The notes under the pieces: model-generated | What the model was told of the DNA's origin: nothing | The model's input: only the letters and a program-made list of their open reading frames with translations | Databases searched by the model: none | In this document: positions 35,457-47,271 of the stretch, one piece after another | Layout: the number at the start of each line of letters is the position of its first letter | How positions within the stretch are numbered: position 1 is the stretch's first letter | Program-made: the position numbers and the translations under genes | Source of the DNA: Diphasiastrum complanatum | Lineage: Eukaryota; Streptophyta; Lycopodiopsida; Lycopodiales; Lycopodiaceae | Reading direction: 5' to 3' | DNA length: 64,000 bases | NCBI GenBank assembly: GCA_029204225.1 | Contig: CM055108.1 | Span: forward strand, 26,465,303-26,529,302

Positions 35457-36226
35457 TGTGAACTTGAGGGTAAAGGCCTGTCCAAAGTTCTTAAAGGCCA
35501 ATAGATTAATTGACTTATCATTCACATAAAGCTGTACATGGTTACAACTTGGGAATTCACCCAAGTGCAATCTTCCTAAGGAAGAGCCAAGGTATTTGTC
35601 CATCTTGTTTTGCATAATGTCCATCAATTCCTAGGCCCGTTTTTTCTAAAGGTTGCCCATCCTCAATCATGATCATTGGCATTTTTTTAGAGGTTGCCCT
35701 ATCCTCAATCATGGTGAATAGAGTCAAAAGGGTGATCAGTCCCTTGGCCTATTTTTGATCTTTATAGACTCCATTGAGCCTTCATTATAGACTTAGTAAT
35801 AAGCCTTCTTTATAGACTCTACTGAGCCTTCATTATAGACTTTGTCAAAAGCCTTCTTGTCTACTGTCTTTAAGCTTAGAAAGCTTCTTGTTCTTATGGC
35901 ACTTTCTCGAGTACACATACCCTCAAAGAGAGGTCAGTCCTTAAGACCAGAGGGCTTCTTATTCTTGCTCTGATTCTTCAGGTACGTTCATGCACATCCC
36001 TTCAAGGAAAGGTTAGTGTTCATAATACCATCAAACATGGTTCATAGAAGATTCTTAGTACTACAGGTATCAATGCATGTTACTGAATTCATTAAAATAA
36101 TAAATTCATACAATATCCTAAAAGAATATTGATCATTGATAATTCTATATCATCAAAGTCTATATGGGTTTGAAGCTGGGACAGTCTTTATTACTTAGGG
36201 GCAATTTGTCTCTACAAATTACATTT
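35457..36226 (-). repeat. 5' LTR of the non-autonomous element
   Basis: On the minus strand it runs from TGTAATTTGTAGAG (36226) to CTCAAGTTCACA (35457), about 770 bp with TG...CA ends. Its first 300 bp are repeated at 33949-34248. It contains internal duplications such as GCCTTCATTATAGACTT (twice near 35778 and 35827) and GGTTGCCC(A/T)...TCCTCAATCATG. Confidence 0.7.
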
Positions 36227-36330
36227 GTGCACATAATTGGTAGAATTTTCCCATCCTTGTCCCATATCTTATAACTACACATACATATCCTTGACGTTGA
36301 TTTATAAGATTTAAGATCCATGATGTAATG

Positions 36331-36754
36331 AAAAGAGATGTGCAATGTTTAGACCTTGTTATGCCTATCTCACATTTTCTCAAAGTCTTAGCCAACCTTG
36401 TTAACGATATAGCTTAAACATATAGATTCAGGTATGATACTTTCACATGCCAAACCATTGCCCAAGGAATGGTAGAAATCTCGTCACCATGAACATTGTA
36501 ATTCTACTAGGTTGTTGTTGATGTTATTATCAAGATGGTTACAAAAGAGATGTGCAATGTTTAGACCTTGTTATGCCTATCTCACATTCTCTCAAAGTCC
36601 TAGCCAATCTTGTTAACGATATAGCTTAAACATATAGATTTAGGTATGATACTTTCACATGCCAAACCATTTCCCAAGGAATGGTAGAAATCTCATCACC
36701 ATGAACATTGTAATTCTACTAGGTTGTTGTTGATGTTATTGTCAAGATGGTTAC
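36331..36754. repeat. 212-bp tandem duplication
   Basis: AAAAGAGATGTGCAATG starts at 36331 and again at 36543. Both units end at TCAAGATGGTTACA. The two copies differ by only a handful of bases. A more diverged third copy appears at about 37221-37450 (GGGACATGCATGTTATAG and TGGTAGAAAGCTTTTCACC). Confidence 0.92.
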
Positions 36755-36759
36755 ATTTA

Positions 36760-38430
36760 TTACCAGCTATAACATAAGCTTTGATTTGAATATAAAATAC
36801 AATTATATATACAAAAGTTCACATTGCGCTACATAGTAGAATCGGCTAGATCTTGTTGAACCTACCTAGAATACTCTGCTCATAGTATTGCACTCCCAAG
36901 ATTTCTAGGGAAAAACCTGCTCAACCCATGAGCAGGTTTTTTGATGGGATACCAATATAGTTAATTCATCAAAATGTGATAATTGGCACATGTGAAGCCT
37001 TTTCGGTCACAACGATTTTTGTGGAAGGGATTATAACCTTGTGATACACCTTTTATTTTCAAATGAAGACTTTTCAAAGTTTTCAATATGACCATTAAAC
37101 AATAGATCAAATTACAATGCCTTGTGCCAAAAGTCTTGTGCACATAGATGGTACTAGTTTTTTATACTAGCACGATATTTACAAATTACGCGTGCAAAGA
37201 TCCTACATGTTGATTTACAACATTCAATATGTGATGGAAAGGGACATGCATGTTATAGAACTTGTCATGCCTTGTATTACATAATCTCAAAGGCAATCCT
37301 CTTGAGGATATTTAAACATCATGTTATGAAACCATAATAGCAATCTTAATATATTCACAATGAAAATGGGGACCAATTAACAAACATAAAATTTCTAAAG
37401 TCCAAAGCGTTCTCTAATGACTGGTAGAAAGCTTTTCACCATGACATGTTATCGTATAACCAGCTCAGTGGGCTGTATCATAAGTTTCCATTTTTTTTCC
37501 GCTTGTTGATAAGTATTGCCTCTAAAATGAAAGAATCAATCTGCCTAAGTCCTGTGCATAACCCAGCAGGTTCCACTACAATTAATTTTGGAGTAACAGG
37601 ACATCTCTCCATATCTCCTCACCCCCTCAACTCGGTGTGCTAAGAAGCAAAAACCTCCCTCCTTTGCAACTACTGAACTAAGAAACAAAAGCCTCGAGCC
37701 CTCCTTTGCAACTACTGAAGCAGCCAATCAAGATTCAACATTAACTTCTTTGACGATCAGAAATTAAAAGACGTGCTGCAGCACGTCATAGTACAACTTT
37801 CGTACTTGCGGGATGACCTTATCAGTTCATGATCGCCACCTTTCCTTCCAGAATTACTCTAATGATATGGGCAACTTAATCTAAAATTCAAATATTTGCT
37901 TGTGCAGTGTTTGAAGCAACGGATGTTTCTGTGTCACATCAGGCACATGTAGATAACTTTAACTGAGATAAGGATCAATTTGTCTGAAGTAGAAAGTGAG
38001 AGTATCAAAAGATTTATTGCAACTCAGTTTTTGGGAAGATATGTGAATAAAGGCCTCACTGCGCGGCTCTCACTGATGTGCATGTCCTGGGGAATGTCTT
38101 GTAGTTGCCCCATGTACCAACCTAACAGATGGGATGGAGCTGCAATTTGAAATTGATTAATATTCCACGATGGTTTTGGATCATGTTGCAAGTCAACCCG
38201 CGTTCACGTACCTGTGGAAAATGCTGTGCGTTTGATAATCTCTCAGAAAATTTCCATCTGGTGATTGGAATTAAGATTTGCCATAAACTAGAAGTTAAGT
38301 GACAAACGATATCAGACGCCATTAATATCAATCTGGGGACTTGTGTGACGTTGCTAGTTCAAGACAGCACTTCAGTTGGGCAAGGTTACAGGATAAACTT
38401 TTGCAAGCGTATCAAGGATTCCGGCTACAC
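36760..38430. other. Intergenic region upstream of the receptor kinase
   Basis: No gene was recognised. Contains the diverged third copy of the 212-bp unit (about 37221-37450) and a two-copy repeat of about 40 bp around CCTCCTTTGCAACTACTGAA (37640-37724). It includes the presumed promoter of the LRR kinase gene; no specific element could be defended. Confidence 0.4.
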
Positions 38431-38432
38431 CA

Positions 38433-38670
38433 ATGCGGTCCTCTAGTTCATGCTCGATGAAGGGAGGATGTCCATTTTCTCATAAGGAAGATGCTCCGCA
38501 TCTTATTGGATCATGTGTCTACGTAAAGGTGGCAAAGATCAGATCTTCTCACTTTATAGTTAATATCTCATTCTTGATACTCCTGATTTCATGTGGGGGT
38601 GGAACTGCAACTCTGCCATGTACCTATGGCCATACCAACAATATTGGACGTCAACAAAGTGACAGATCCG
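38433..38670 (+). CDS. Candidate first exon (signal peptide) of the LRR receptor kinase
   Basis: An open frame contains a hydrophobic run SHFIVNISFLILLISCGGG followed by a small-residue region and LPCTYGHTNN, looking like a secretory signal and mature N-terminus. It ends ATCCG|GTAGG (donor at 38671). The downstream acceptor TTTTCGCAG at 39366 accepts the same phase (G|AT gives Asp), joining to MQVQGVSILQDSQALMSLK. The upstream Met is about 45 residues before the hydrophobic core, longer than usual, so the start is uncertain. The 696-bp intron is inferred. Confidence 0.42.
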
Positions 38671-39366
38671 GTAGGATTATTTCTTACCAGATTGGTACTA
38701 ATTTATTCTGCTTTTCAGTGCAATAGAGAGCTCTATGCTGCATTTAAGGTGTTGCGTTATAACATATAAAACACGAATCTCCGCAGCAGGGTTAAAGGGA
38801 TTAAGTTTAAGGACGATATGACAAACGTTCTATTCAATTTGTTTTTGTGATCTGTAATTCTAACAACTGTTCATTTTTCGATGAGATGCAAGACCTGAGT
38901 TTTTAGTTGTAAAGTTATGACGATCTTTGAAACACATCGAAGTCTTGAAAAAGAAACTTTTGCGACTGCCTTCTAAAGTCTCGAAATACGGTCATGATAT
39001 TCAGTTTCAATGTATTCGTGAACTTGGATTCTTAGGGAATCATAGCTATTAACGCACGTGTTTAGAAGGATTTATCTTTCCCATCAGAAAACAAATACAC
39101 AACCTATCAGATAATGTACTATATTTGTTCTGGAACACATCAATCTCTTCATTTTGACGTTTGGAAAAGATTAACGATCTCCAGCGAGGAAAGGCTGCAT
39201 TATTAACGTCAAAGTTTTCATGCATTCACCTGAACCAGATAAGCAAATTTTTAACAAAAAGGCAACAGGTTGATTCTAATATCGTTTGCATTTCTACCAA
39301 CAATCAGTGAAAATGTGCTGCATTCTGCTGATACCGTTTTAGGTTTTCACACAATCCTTTTCGCAG

Positions 39367-42300
39367 ATATGCAGGTTCAAGGGGTTTCTATATTGCAAGA
39401 CTCCCAAGCTTTGATGTCTCTTAAAGTTGGGCTTACGCTTTTCAATCCACACACTTCGAGTTTGCTTAGTACCTGGCAGGAAAATGCCACAGATCCGTGC
39501 ACGTGGCAGGCAGTGCAGTGCACTATTGTGTCGAATGTAAGCCGGGTGACAAGTGTTAACCTATCCAGTAGCAGTTTGATTGGTCCCATCCCAGCTGAGA
39601 TATCCTTTCTTACAGCCTTAGCTTCATTGTCCTTGAATTCAAACCTATTTGATGGTACAATTCCCCTGGAAATTGGTAGCCTTTCCTCTTTGACATATTT
39701 AGATCTCTCGACTAATCTCTTATCTGGTGAAATTCCAGCAAGCTTCAGTGGCTTGAGTAACCTGCTGTATTTGAATCTCGAAAGCAATCAGTTAGTTGGT
39801 GGGATTCCTGAAGCACTTTTTTTCATGTGTGGCAATCTAAAAATCCTCAAAATTTCCAATAACCCAAGTTTTGGTGGAGAACTCTCTCCTGCATTCAATT
39901 CTTGCAAAAGTCTGACTGTCCTCGATCTTGAGATTACCAACTTGCAGGGCAGCATACCTTCAGAGCTGGGTCAGATTCCAAATCTTCAATATCTGAACCT
40001 GGGAACCAATAATCTAACGGGACCACTGCCCGACGGCCTCTTCTCCATCTGTGCAGGCCTGTCGTACATTGATGTATCACAGAATCACTTAACTGGGGAT
40101 GTTCCTGCCTCAATTGGAAACTGCAGTGCATTGTCTAAACTAATGCTCTGTCAAAACAACTTTATGTCGGTTCCCACGGAGTTAAGTCAACTCACTAACC
40201 TTGCTTGGTTGTTATTAGGTGAAAACAGATTTGTAGGCGATTTCCCTTCCCAGATAGCTAGTCTGACCAACCTTACTATTTTGGACTTGAGAGCCAATCA
40301 GTTCTCTGGACAGTTACCCTCGTCCCTCAGTGAACTAAAATCTCTGGAATATCTATTGCTAGAAAGTAACAATTTCAGTGGAGGTTTACAACCCCAACTG
40401 ACATCACTTTCGAACCTGCTCTATCTGGACGTTAGTGATAATCCACTTGGAGGAACAATTCCAGTTTATTTTAGAAACATGACAAGTATGATGTTCCTTA
40501 TTCTTGCGAACTGCTTATACACTGGCCTTATTCCTCCTGAGCTTGGCTACCTCCCAAACTTGCAACTTCTGGACCTTGGAGACAATCAACTGAGAGGAGA
40601 AGTTCCAAACACCATAGGCATATTCAACAATCTGCTGTGGCTTCGACTCGCTAATAACCAACTCACTGGGTCGATTCCGGATGAGATTTGGAACTGCAGT
40701 GCCCTCATCTGGCTAAATTTGTCAAACAATTCACTTACAGGTCCATTACCAGAAAATATTGGCTTTATTGGGAATACTTCAGTTCAAACATTTCTGACAA
40801 ATCATGATAGTCTTATGTATCTGCCTAAACAGTTGGGTGAATGCAATATTCTATTACGCTGGCTACCCAACTTGGATTATCCATACAGTGAGCTCCCAGC
40901 TATATTGGATCGTGACAAGTGCCATATATTTTGGAATCACCTTATGAGAGGAACCAATTTGAATCCTGTTTGCGAACATCACAAACCCGTTTCTTCAACT
41001 GGCTACATTCAATTGTCGATGAATATGTTTAATGGAAGCCTGCCAACAAGCCTGAGCAAAACAGACCATTTCAACGCATTCTTCATGTCAAACAACAATC
41101 TGTCTGGTAACATTCCTTCAGTATTCAACAGAATTGAGATCAGTATTTTACAATTACAAGGCAATTCATTCATAGGCCCTATTCCGTCTGATTTTGCAGA
41201 CATGAAATGCCTGGAGATCCTTAACCTCTCTTTCAACAATCTTTCTGGAGCGATACCTACCTCTCTAGAACATTGTTCTATGCTTTCTTCCTTCAACGTT
41301 TCCTACAATCCCCTCTTATCTGGGAATATTCCCGTTGGCGGCCAATTTTTAACATTTCCCAACTCATCTTACAAAGGCGACGACTTGCTCTGCAACTGGA
41401 GCGATGTTGACAACGCCACCAACACTGGCATCCCTGCATGCAAGGCGCCCGCGCCAGATTATTCAAATCGACAAATCCCTCCACAGCTTCCTATGTCTCG
41501 GAAAACAATGCCGACATCGGCAAGAATGGTTGCTCTCATCCTTGGTTGTACTTTAGGAGCTTTAGCCATCTGCATTGGAGGGTTTTTCTTACTAGGATTC
41601 GCTGCATCAAGAAATTCCAGTTCTAAATATATGCAGCAGGTTGGAATTGAAAGTGATAATTATGGTGTTGCGAGTACATATATGCGTTTTTTCTCGATTG
41701 AACTACCTAAAAAGCTCACACATAAAGATCTTCTGATGGCAACCAGCAATTTCGATGAGAGTAATTTGATTGGTGACAAAGCTGCTTTGGAATCGTGTAC
41801 AAGGCAAAGCTAGCGAATGGCACCGTTGTTGCCATCAAGAAAATCCATCAGGAGGAAAGAGCTGCAGATCACGATATTGTTTGGGCTCACATTAGTACTC
41901 TTGGCTATCTACAGCATGAAAATCTTTCCCCACCACTAGGATGCTATGTTTGCGGGAATGAAGTGCTGCCTATCCATCAGTACCAGCTCTCAGCTGGAAG
42001 CTTAGATGATTGGCTGCATGCACGGCCAAGTGGTGCGAAAACCCTGGAATGGTCTCTTGCAACAGGAATTGCCAGAGGCCTGAAGTTTCTTCACCATAGC
42101 TGCTCACCCGCAATCGTTCATGGAGATAATAAAGCCAGCAATATTCTTCTGGATGATAATTTTGAGCCGAAGTTGACAGAATTCGGCTTAACACAGCTTT
42201 TATCTGGCCCAAAAAACAGTGCAAGTACATTAGTAGTGGCAAATGTGGGATACAACCCCCCTGAGTATGGTAGAACTGGTATATCTTCCTTGAAGGGAGA

Positions 42301-42691
42301 TGTCTATAGCTTTGGAGTGCCGGTGTTGCTGGAGTTAATCACTGGAAGAAGGCCAATGTCTGTTGCCTACCACCAAAAGAGCAATATTGTGGAGTGGGTT
42401 GTTGCACTGATTAAAGAAGGGAGAGCAAAAGACGTCTTTGATCCCATTGTATCATCATCTGGAGACCCTCATGAGATTTTACAGTTTCTGAAGCTTGCAA
42501 CCTGGTGTACGGATGAGACAACGTTCAGAAGGCCCACTATCAAGGAAGTCCTGAAGAACTTGAAAACACGCCGTTTACGAAATGTCTCCAGAAAAGACCA
42601 CACTAATGCTAGGATTATTACTGTGGTGCTGATAGGCTGGCAAAGGAAGAGGAAATTCAGTGACTATAGGAATCTAACCCTCATTGAGTAA
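39367..42691 (+). CDS. LRR receptor-like kinase, At1g74360/NILR1-type, frameshifted and probably a pseudokinase
   Basis: A plasma-membrane receptor kinase by architecture. An N-terminal cap (SLLSTWQENATDPCTWQAVQ) leads into roughly twenty LRRs (for example LTYLDLSTNLLSGEIPASFS). An island contains GECNILLRWLPNLDYPYSEL and ends NPVC, characteristic of At1g74360-like proteins. More LRRs follow, then a transmembrane segment MVALILGCTLGALAICIGGF (41526-41605) and a kinase domain. A one-base frameshift at about 41788-41793 lies in the glycine loop, where GDKAA precedes GIVYKAK. The VAIKK lysine is kept, but HRD is HGD (42119-42127), DFG is EFG (42179-42187) and the APE region is PPEY. Apart from the frameshift the reading is intact, so an assembly error or recent loss are both possible. 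Confidence 0.88.
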
Positions 42692-42699
42692 AATATGGT

Positions 42700-44530
42700 C
42701 CGTTCTTCTTCGAAACTAAACTCTTGTATCAACGGTGATCACTTGATGAAGCCTACAGTACATTTCTAGATCGATCGGCCTGCTCCATGCTCAAGCTTTC
42801 TGCTACAAAACATGTCATAGTCAGGAAAGGGGAGCTTCCCCTGAATCCCAACTGTTTGAAGCTGGATACAGCAAGGAGTGATTCAAGCTATTAAAATATG
42901 ATTCATGAAACAAATTGCTCAAAACTGGTAACTATTGTCGGGTGGTCAGATCACTTTTGTAAATTAGCTGATGAAAGACACTTTTGATTGAATCAGAAGC
43001 AAGGAATTAATGCTGATTTGATGATTGACTTTTTCGACGTTGGCAGACAAATTGTACTACTAATTTCCAAAACAAACCATATTTCGTCCTTAATTTCTAG
43101 GTATAAAACATAATAATTTCTTTACGCCCAAAGATACAAATGGGAATGGTCTTTTGGGAAACTTTCCACTCCCTCAAGGTCATAACATTATGGGGAGACC
43201 CTTAGGAAGAGCCATAATTAAGAGGCTCCCATAATTTTACACCCTTTAACCCCGTGCTCAGGAAAATCGGCATAGTATACGAATGGAATCAACAAATTTT
43301 CTCAAAAATTGACTTCAGAAATATAATGCAGGATTCTAACTTCTTAAAAATTGATATAATTTTAATTTTTTTAAAAAAATTATGTTTAGTGAAGTATATG
43401 TAAGATTCAAAATATATCGGATGCACGTAGATCATTATATATGTACTAAAATTTTGAAATGGGAAAGTTGTACCTTGAAGGTGATCGACCTTTTGCACGA
43501 TCTTTTATATAAGTTACATTTGTAAATCTATTGATATATGGCTAATTGATAACCTTGTAACACATTGTACCGTGAAAATAATTGTTGGACTGAGCTAGGT
43601 TAATGCCCAAGAAAAGTAGTTGGATGCCAATGATCTTTGAAAATTATGGAATTTTTTTATGATGATGAATATAATTTAGCAAATAAAAAATAGTTATATT
43701 TCAAAAGTTGACATCCATTGAAAGCTTAGTATATTAAAAGGAAACTTGGGGAAGTTTCCCGAGCATTGATTGAACCGAGTGTAAAGGTTAGTAGTATAAA
43801 GGTCTTTCCCAAGCCTCAAGTAAATTTTAAATTTTTACATAGCTATTGGATAGCTTAATTCATTTTTGCTGTTCTACGGTACTATTTTAAAATTAAATTT
43901 AATCTTCTTGTATGATCATGGGTTTTCCCATCATTTTTAATAAAAACAGGGATATCTCACATTCCCAAGCCTCAAGTATCATGAGGAAGAACTCTTTTTA
44001 TGGCTGAAGTATTTTTATGAGTCTCACTTATGCATTTTTATGAGTCATAATGTCTTTCAAATCCTTTTTAAGAACCTTTCATAAGCACAATGTTCATGTG
44101 AAATCTTTTTATGGACTTCAGATTTTATAAAATGCCAAAATGATAGCGAGGTCACTATCAAATTTCCTAGTATGCAAGGAAAGCAGGGTGAGGCCTATTA
44201 CAATTGACAACTGAATTCGCATAGACAAGAAACAATTAACATGAATCTGAAATTCTGATAATAAAGCCAGTACATATGATGATGGTGCTATCCAATCCAT
44301 GCACCCTGAAGAAGGGTTTCAATGGTGATCTAGAATAGACTCTGGATAATTGATCTACACAATAACAGAATGCTACAACTACTGATGAATGCTTCTCAAT
44401 GTGGTAGTTATATAGTAACAACTGCCATCAGAGAGAGCGAACAGCCAAAGGACCAAAGGGATGCAAAACACCAAAAGTGTGTTTTCGCATAAGAAGTCGG
44501 AAGGCCAAATCATGAAGAGGCCATAACACG
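42700..44530. other. Intergenic, AT-rich, no recognisable gene
   Basis: Short frames only. GGAAACTT and related GAAAGTTTCC motifs recur near 43155 and 43742, but I could not establish a defined element. Confidence 0.4.
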
Positions 44531-44537
44531 AAGAGGT

Positions 44538-44622
44538 CGTTGGGGGGGTCTACCCCCCAAACCCCCCACCGGAGGCGGTATTTCTCGGGGAGGCTCTGCC
44601 CTTGGAACCCCCCAGGCTCATT
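44538..44622. other. G/C-run cluster
   Basis: TGGGGGGGTCTACCCCCC forms a short perfect hairpin, followed by two further C-runs, CGGAGGCGG, CGGGGAGG and CCCCCC within 85 bp. It stands out sharply from the AT-rich surroundings. Confidence 0.8.
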
Positions 44623-44639
44623 TCTAATGAAGAATCAAG

Positions 44640-44938
44640 CTGTTGTAATGTCATAATGTCAATTTGGATCACATTCTATATTGCTTGTAATTGTATTCTC
44701 TCTCTAACCCGAATTTTGTGTCTTCTTCATACATGATCTTGCTTGTGTACTTTCCCTATTTGTGAGGAATTAATGTAGCTTTGATCTGTAGCATTCTAGA
44801 TTGTGCTCTAGCCTCAGATCTGTTGGTAGATTGCAGGATTGCTCTACAGGTGATCTGTGTGCCACCACAAAGCATGGTAAAGATCATTCACACATTTCTT
44901 GTGGTTCTCCACACGTGTGAATTTGCTGGATTTTCATC
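44640..44938 (+). repeat. Fragment of a Copia LTR
   Basis: The right end, CACACGTGTGAATTTGCTGG then ATTTTCATCA, is the reverse complement of the LTR edge at 10798-10830 with modest divergence, so this is the U5 end of a related LTR in plus orientation. The left limit is uncertain. Confidence 0.45.
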
Positions 44939-44999
44939 AAATTTTTTGGTAGTCTTCTTTTTTTGTTTGGTACTTTTCATTCTTGTGAAGCTTATGAAT

Positions 45000-45320
45000 G
45001 CGTTGTGGTCATCATAATGAAACCTTTGGAGCTTTTAATAATTTTCATGTTGTTTTTTTTGGTACCTTTGGTATTTCGGGATTTGTTTTTTAATACTGCT
45101 TGGCATTTTCTATGCAATGTTTGGTATTTTTAAGATCCTGTTTGGTACTTTTGATACTTCTGGATTCGCGTTTTAGTACTATTTGGCACTTTTTTGCTTT
45201 GTTTGGTTGTTTTTTGAAAATTCTTGATAGTTTTGAAGCTATTGTATAGTGTATACAATGTTGGCTATTGTTTGGTATTGTTGTTTATTGTTTAAAGCTA
45301 TTTTGTAATATTTTGGATTT
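45000..45320 (+). repeat. Low-complexity T-rich degenerate repeat
   Basis: Irregular repetition of TTTGGTA(C/T)TTT with TTTGGCACTTTT and TTGTTTGG variants. No coding sequence. Confidence 0.55.
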
Positions 45321-45329
45321 TTATTACAA

Positions 45330-46011
45330 AGAGAATACAAAAAGCTGGAGTCAGATTGTGAGATTTGTGAAAGATTTGGGATCAATTCAGATCCAAATCA
45401 TCTAAAGATCTTTGGTTACAAAACAAGATACTCCATCAATCTTGCCAATGTAGAAAAATCAACATCTACACAAAATAGAATGCTAACTCTAATAGAACTT
45501 GATCAAACATGAATCAAAGCATAACTTGTAGTATTGTCATCCATACAAAACCAGCAATCTACTATATATCACACGTGTGAATCCCAAAATAGCAAATATA
45601 GATCATTCTACACATAGAATTGCAAGCAATCACAAGTATAGTGCACCAATAGATAGTAGAACCCAAGAGAACCATGTATAAGCATGAAATGAGATAGAAA
45701 AGAGAGAAGATATGCCTATCCACAAGTTACATCCTTTAATAGCAGGTCCAAACCCTATTTGGCCATTTGGCTTTCCCTCTAAAATGTAAACCCTACTATT
45801 TTTGGGTCTAGATTCAATGTACCCAACATTTAAATTTGAATCTACTCAATCTCGACTTCTAACTTTTTCACATTTTACAAAAGTGTTTATTCAAATGCAA
45901 TTTAGACTAATATGATTTTGAAAAGTCAAACTCTAAGTCTAACATGAAATTGGTCTCAATTTGCCAAATATGAAAATATAGCAAATATGATCAAACTAGT
46001 TGAATCTTTCA
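45330..46011 (-). repeat. Probable LTR and flanking region of a minus-strand Copia
   Basis: The minus-strand RNase H end at 46016-46234 is followed by a purine tract (GAAGAGGGAGTG) and then TGAAAGATTCAACTAG, as expected at a 3' LTR. CACACGTGTG occurs inside (45570-45579). Its partner LTR is not visible, so the extent is a guess. Confidence 0.4.
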
Positions 46012-46015
46012 CACT

Positions 46016-46234
46016 CCCTCTTCAGCTAGTTTTAGCATGGACTTTGATAACACTCCAAGTGATGTCCTATGCTTCATGAACAAGTCCTTTTCCAATGCTT
46101 TGGTGAAGATATCAACTACACATTAACTTGAGGACACATGTTGAAGTTGCACCTCCTTTGCAATGACTTGCTCCCTCACAAAGTGATATTGCACCTCAAT
46201 ATGCCATGAAGAATCATATAGAATGTAAATGAGA
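46016..46234 (-). mobile_element. Copia RNase H C-terminal fragment
   Basis: The minus strand reads HIEVQYHFVREQVIAKEVQL and, after a stop, DIFTKALEKDLFMKHRTSLG then a short Leu/Lys tail and the polypurine tract. It is truncated at its upstream side by the LTR copy at 46235. Confidence 0.8.
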
Positions 46235-47268
46235 TGAAGAGGATGGATTTTGCAGTTGTGAAACTGTCACGATAACCATGATCATCTTTCGACTCGGATG
46301 GAATTCAAATGCGATCGCTGGACATTGCCAACTGAATCACTCCTACAGTCCTCCAGAATGTAGTCAGGCACTGTTGATCTACGTTTATAAAATTAATGCA
46401 GCATTCAACATAGTTTCAACCAAGATGCGGAATTCAAATGAACTAGAAAAAAAACTCAGACACACGATTAACAGCAGACGCATTCGCATTCGAGATCAGA
46501 CACAACAAGAAAAATCATCTATATTGATCTTTCTCTGATTTCTTCAAGCACTGCATGCAAATCCACGTAGTGCGTTGGCGTGGGAGAAACACGGTTCTCT
46601 CATGAATGTATATCTTGCTTACTAGCGGACTTTTGGATCTCTATGGATCCTGATCACACAACTCGTCTCGGACGCAGAGGAACTTTTTTTATTGTATTTC
46701 GTCTTGATTGCTTACTAGCATCAGACTGCTACATTACACTGTATGTGTATTCTATCATCTCTGCTAATCTGTATTTCGAGTATCATCCAGAAAGTATAGT
46801 CGCTCTATGTAAATCTAAGATTAGAGTGATTAAGCATCTACAACTAATCAGGAAAATACAAGAGTGGCAGATTAGCCAAGACCTAAAATGTATCTGCTGA
46901 CGTCATGCCATCAGATCAAATATCTGTACTTTTGGGTACTTGCGTGATCTTTGCTGGTACTCTTTGGAGCGTGAGGGCAAAACGGATTTTGCAACATTTT
47001 TTGTGTTGCGTCATTGGTTTCATTTCCATCGTTGGTTTTCTTTTGCTCATCTACCTTTCTCTCGTACTGGACCGCAAAAGATTCTCATGCCAAACCCCAA
47101 AAGATTCTCGTTCGTGAACCTTTCATGTTTGTGAACCATTCGTGATCATCTCCTTTGACTTTCTTGTTCACGAAACTTTTCGTGTTACGTGTCTCCTAAC
47201 TTTCGTGTTCGCAAACATCCTCGTAAGCTCGAGGGCTGAAAGCTAGCAAGGCTGTGTAAACAGAAACA
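46235..47268 (-). repeat. Copia LTR, copy 2
   Basis: About 1034 bp from TGAAGAGGATGG to GTAAACAGAAACA, matching copy 1 (15637-16568) and copy 3 (50041-50925). The ends obey TG...CA. No matching 5-bp duplication flanks it (TGAGA on the left, TGTTG on the right), so it is not a simple solo LTR. It separates a Copia end from a CACTA transposase fragment. Confidence 0.82.
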
Positions 47269-47271
47269 TGT

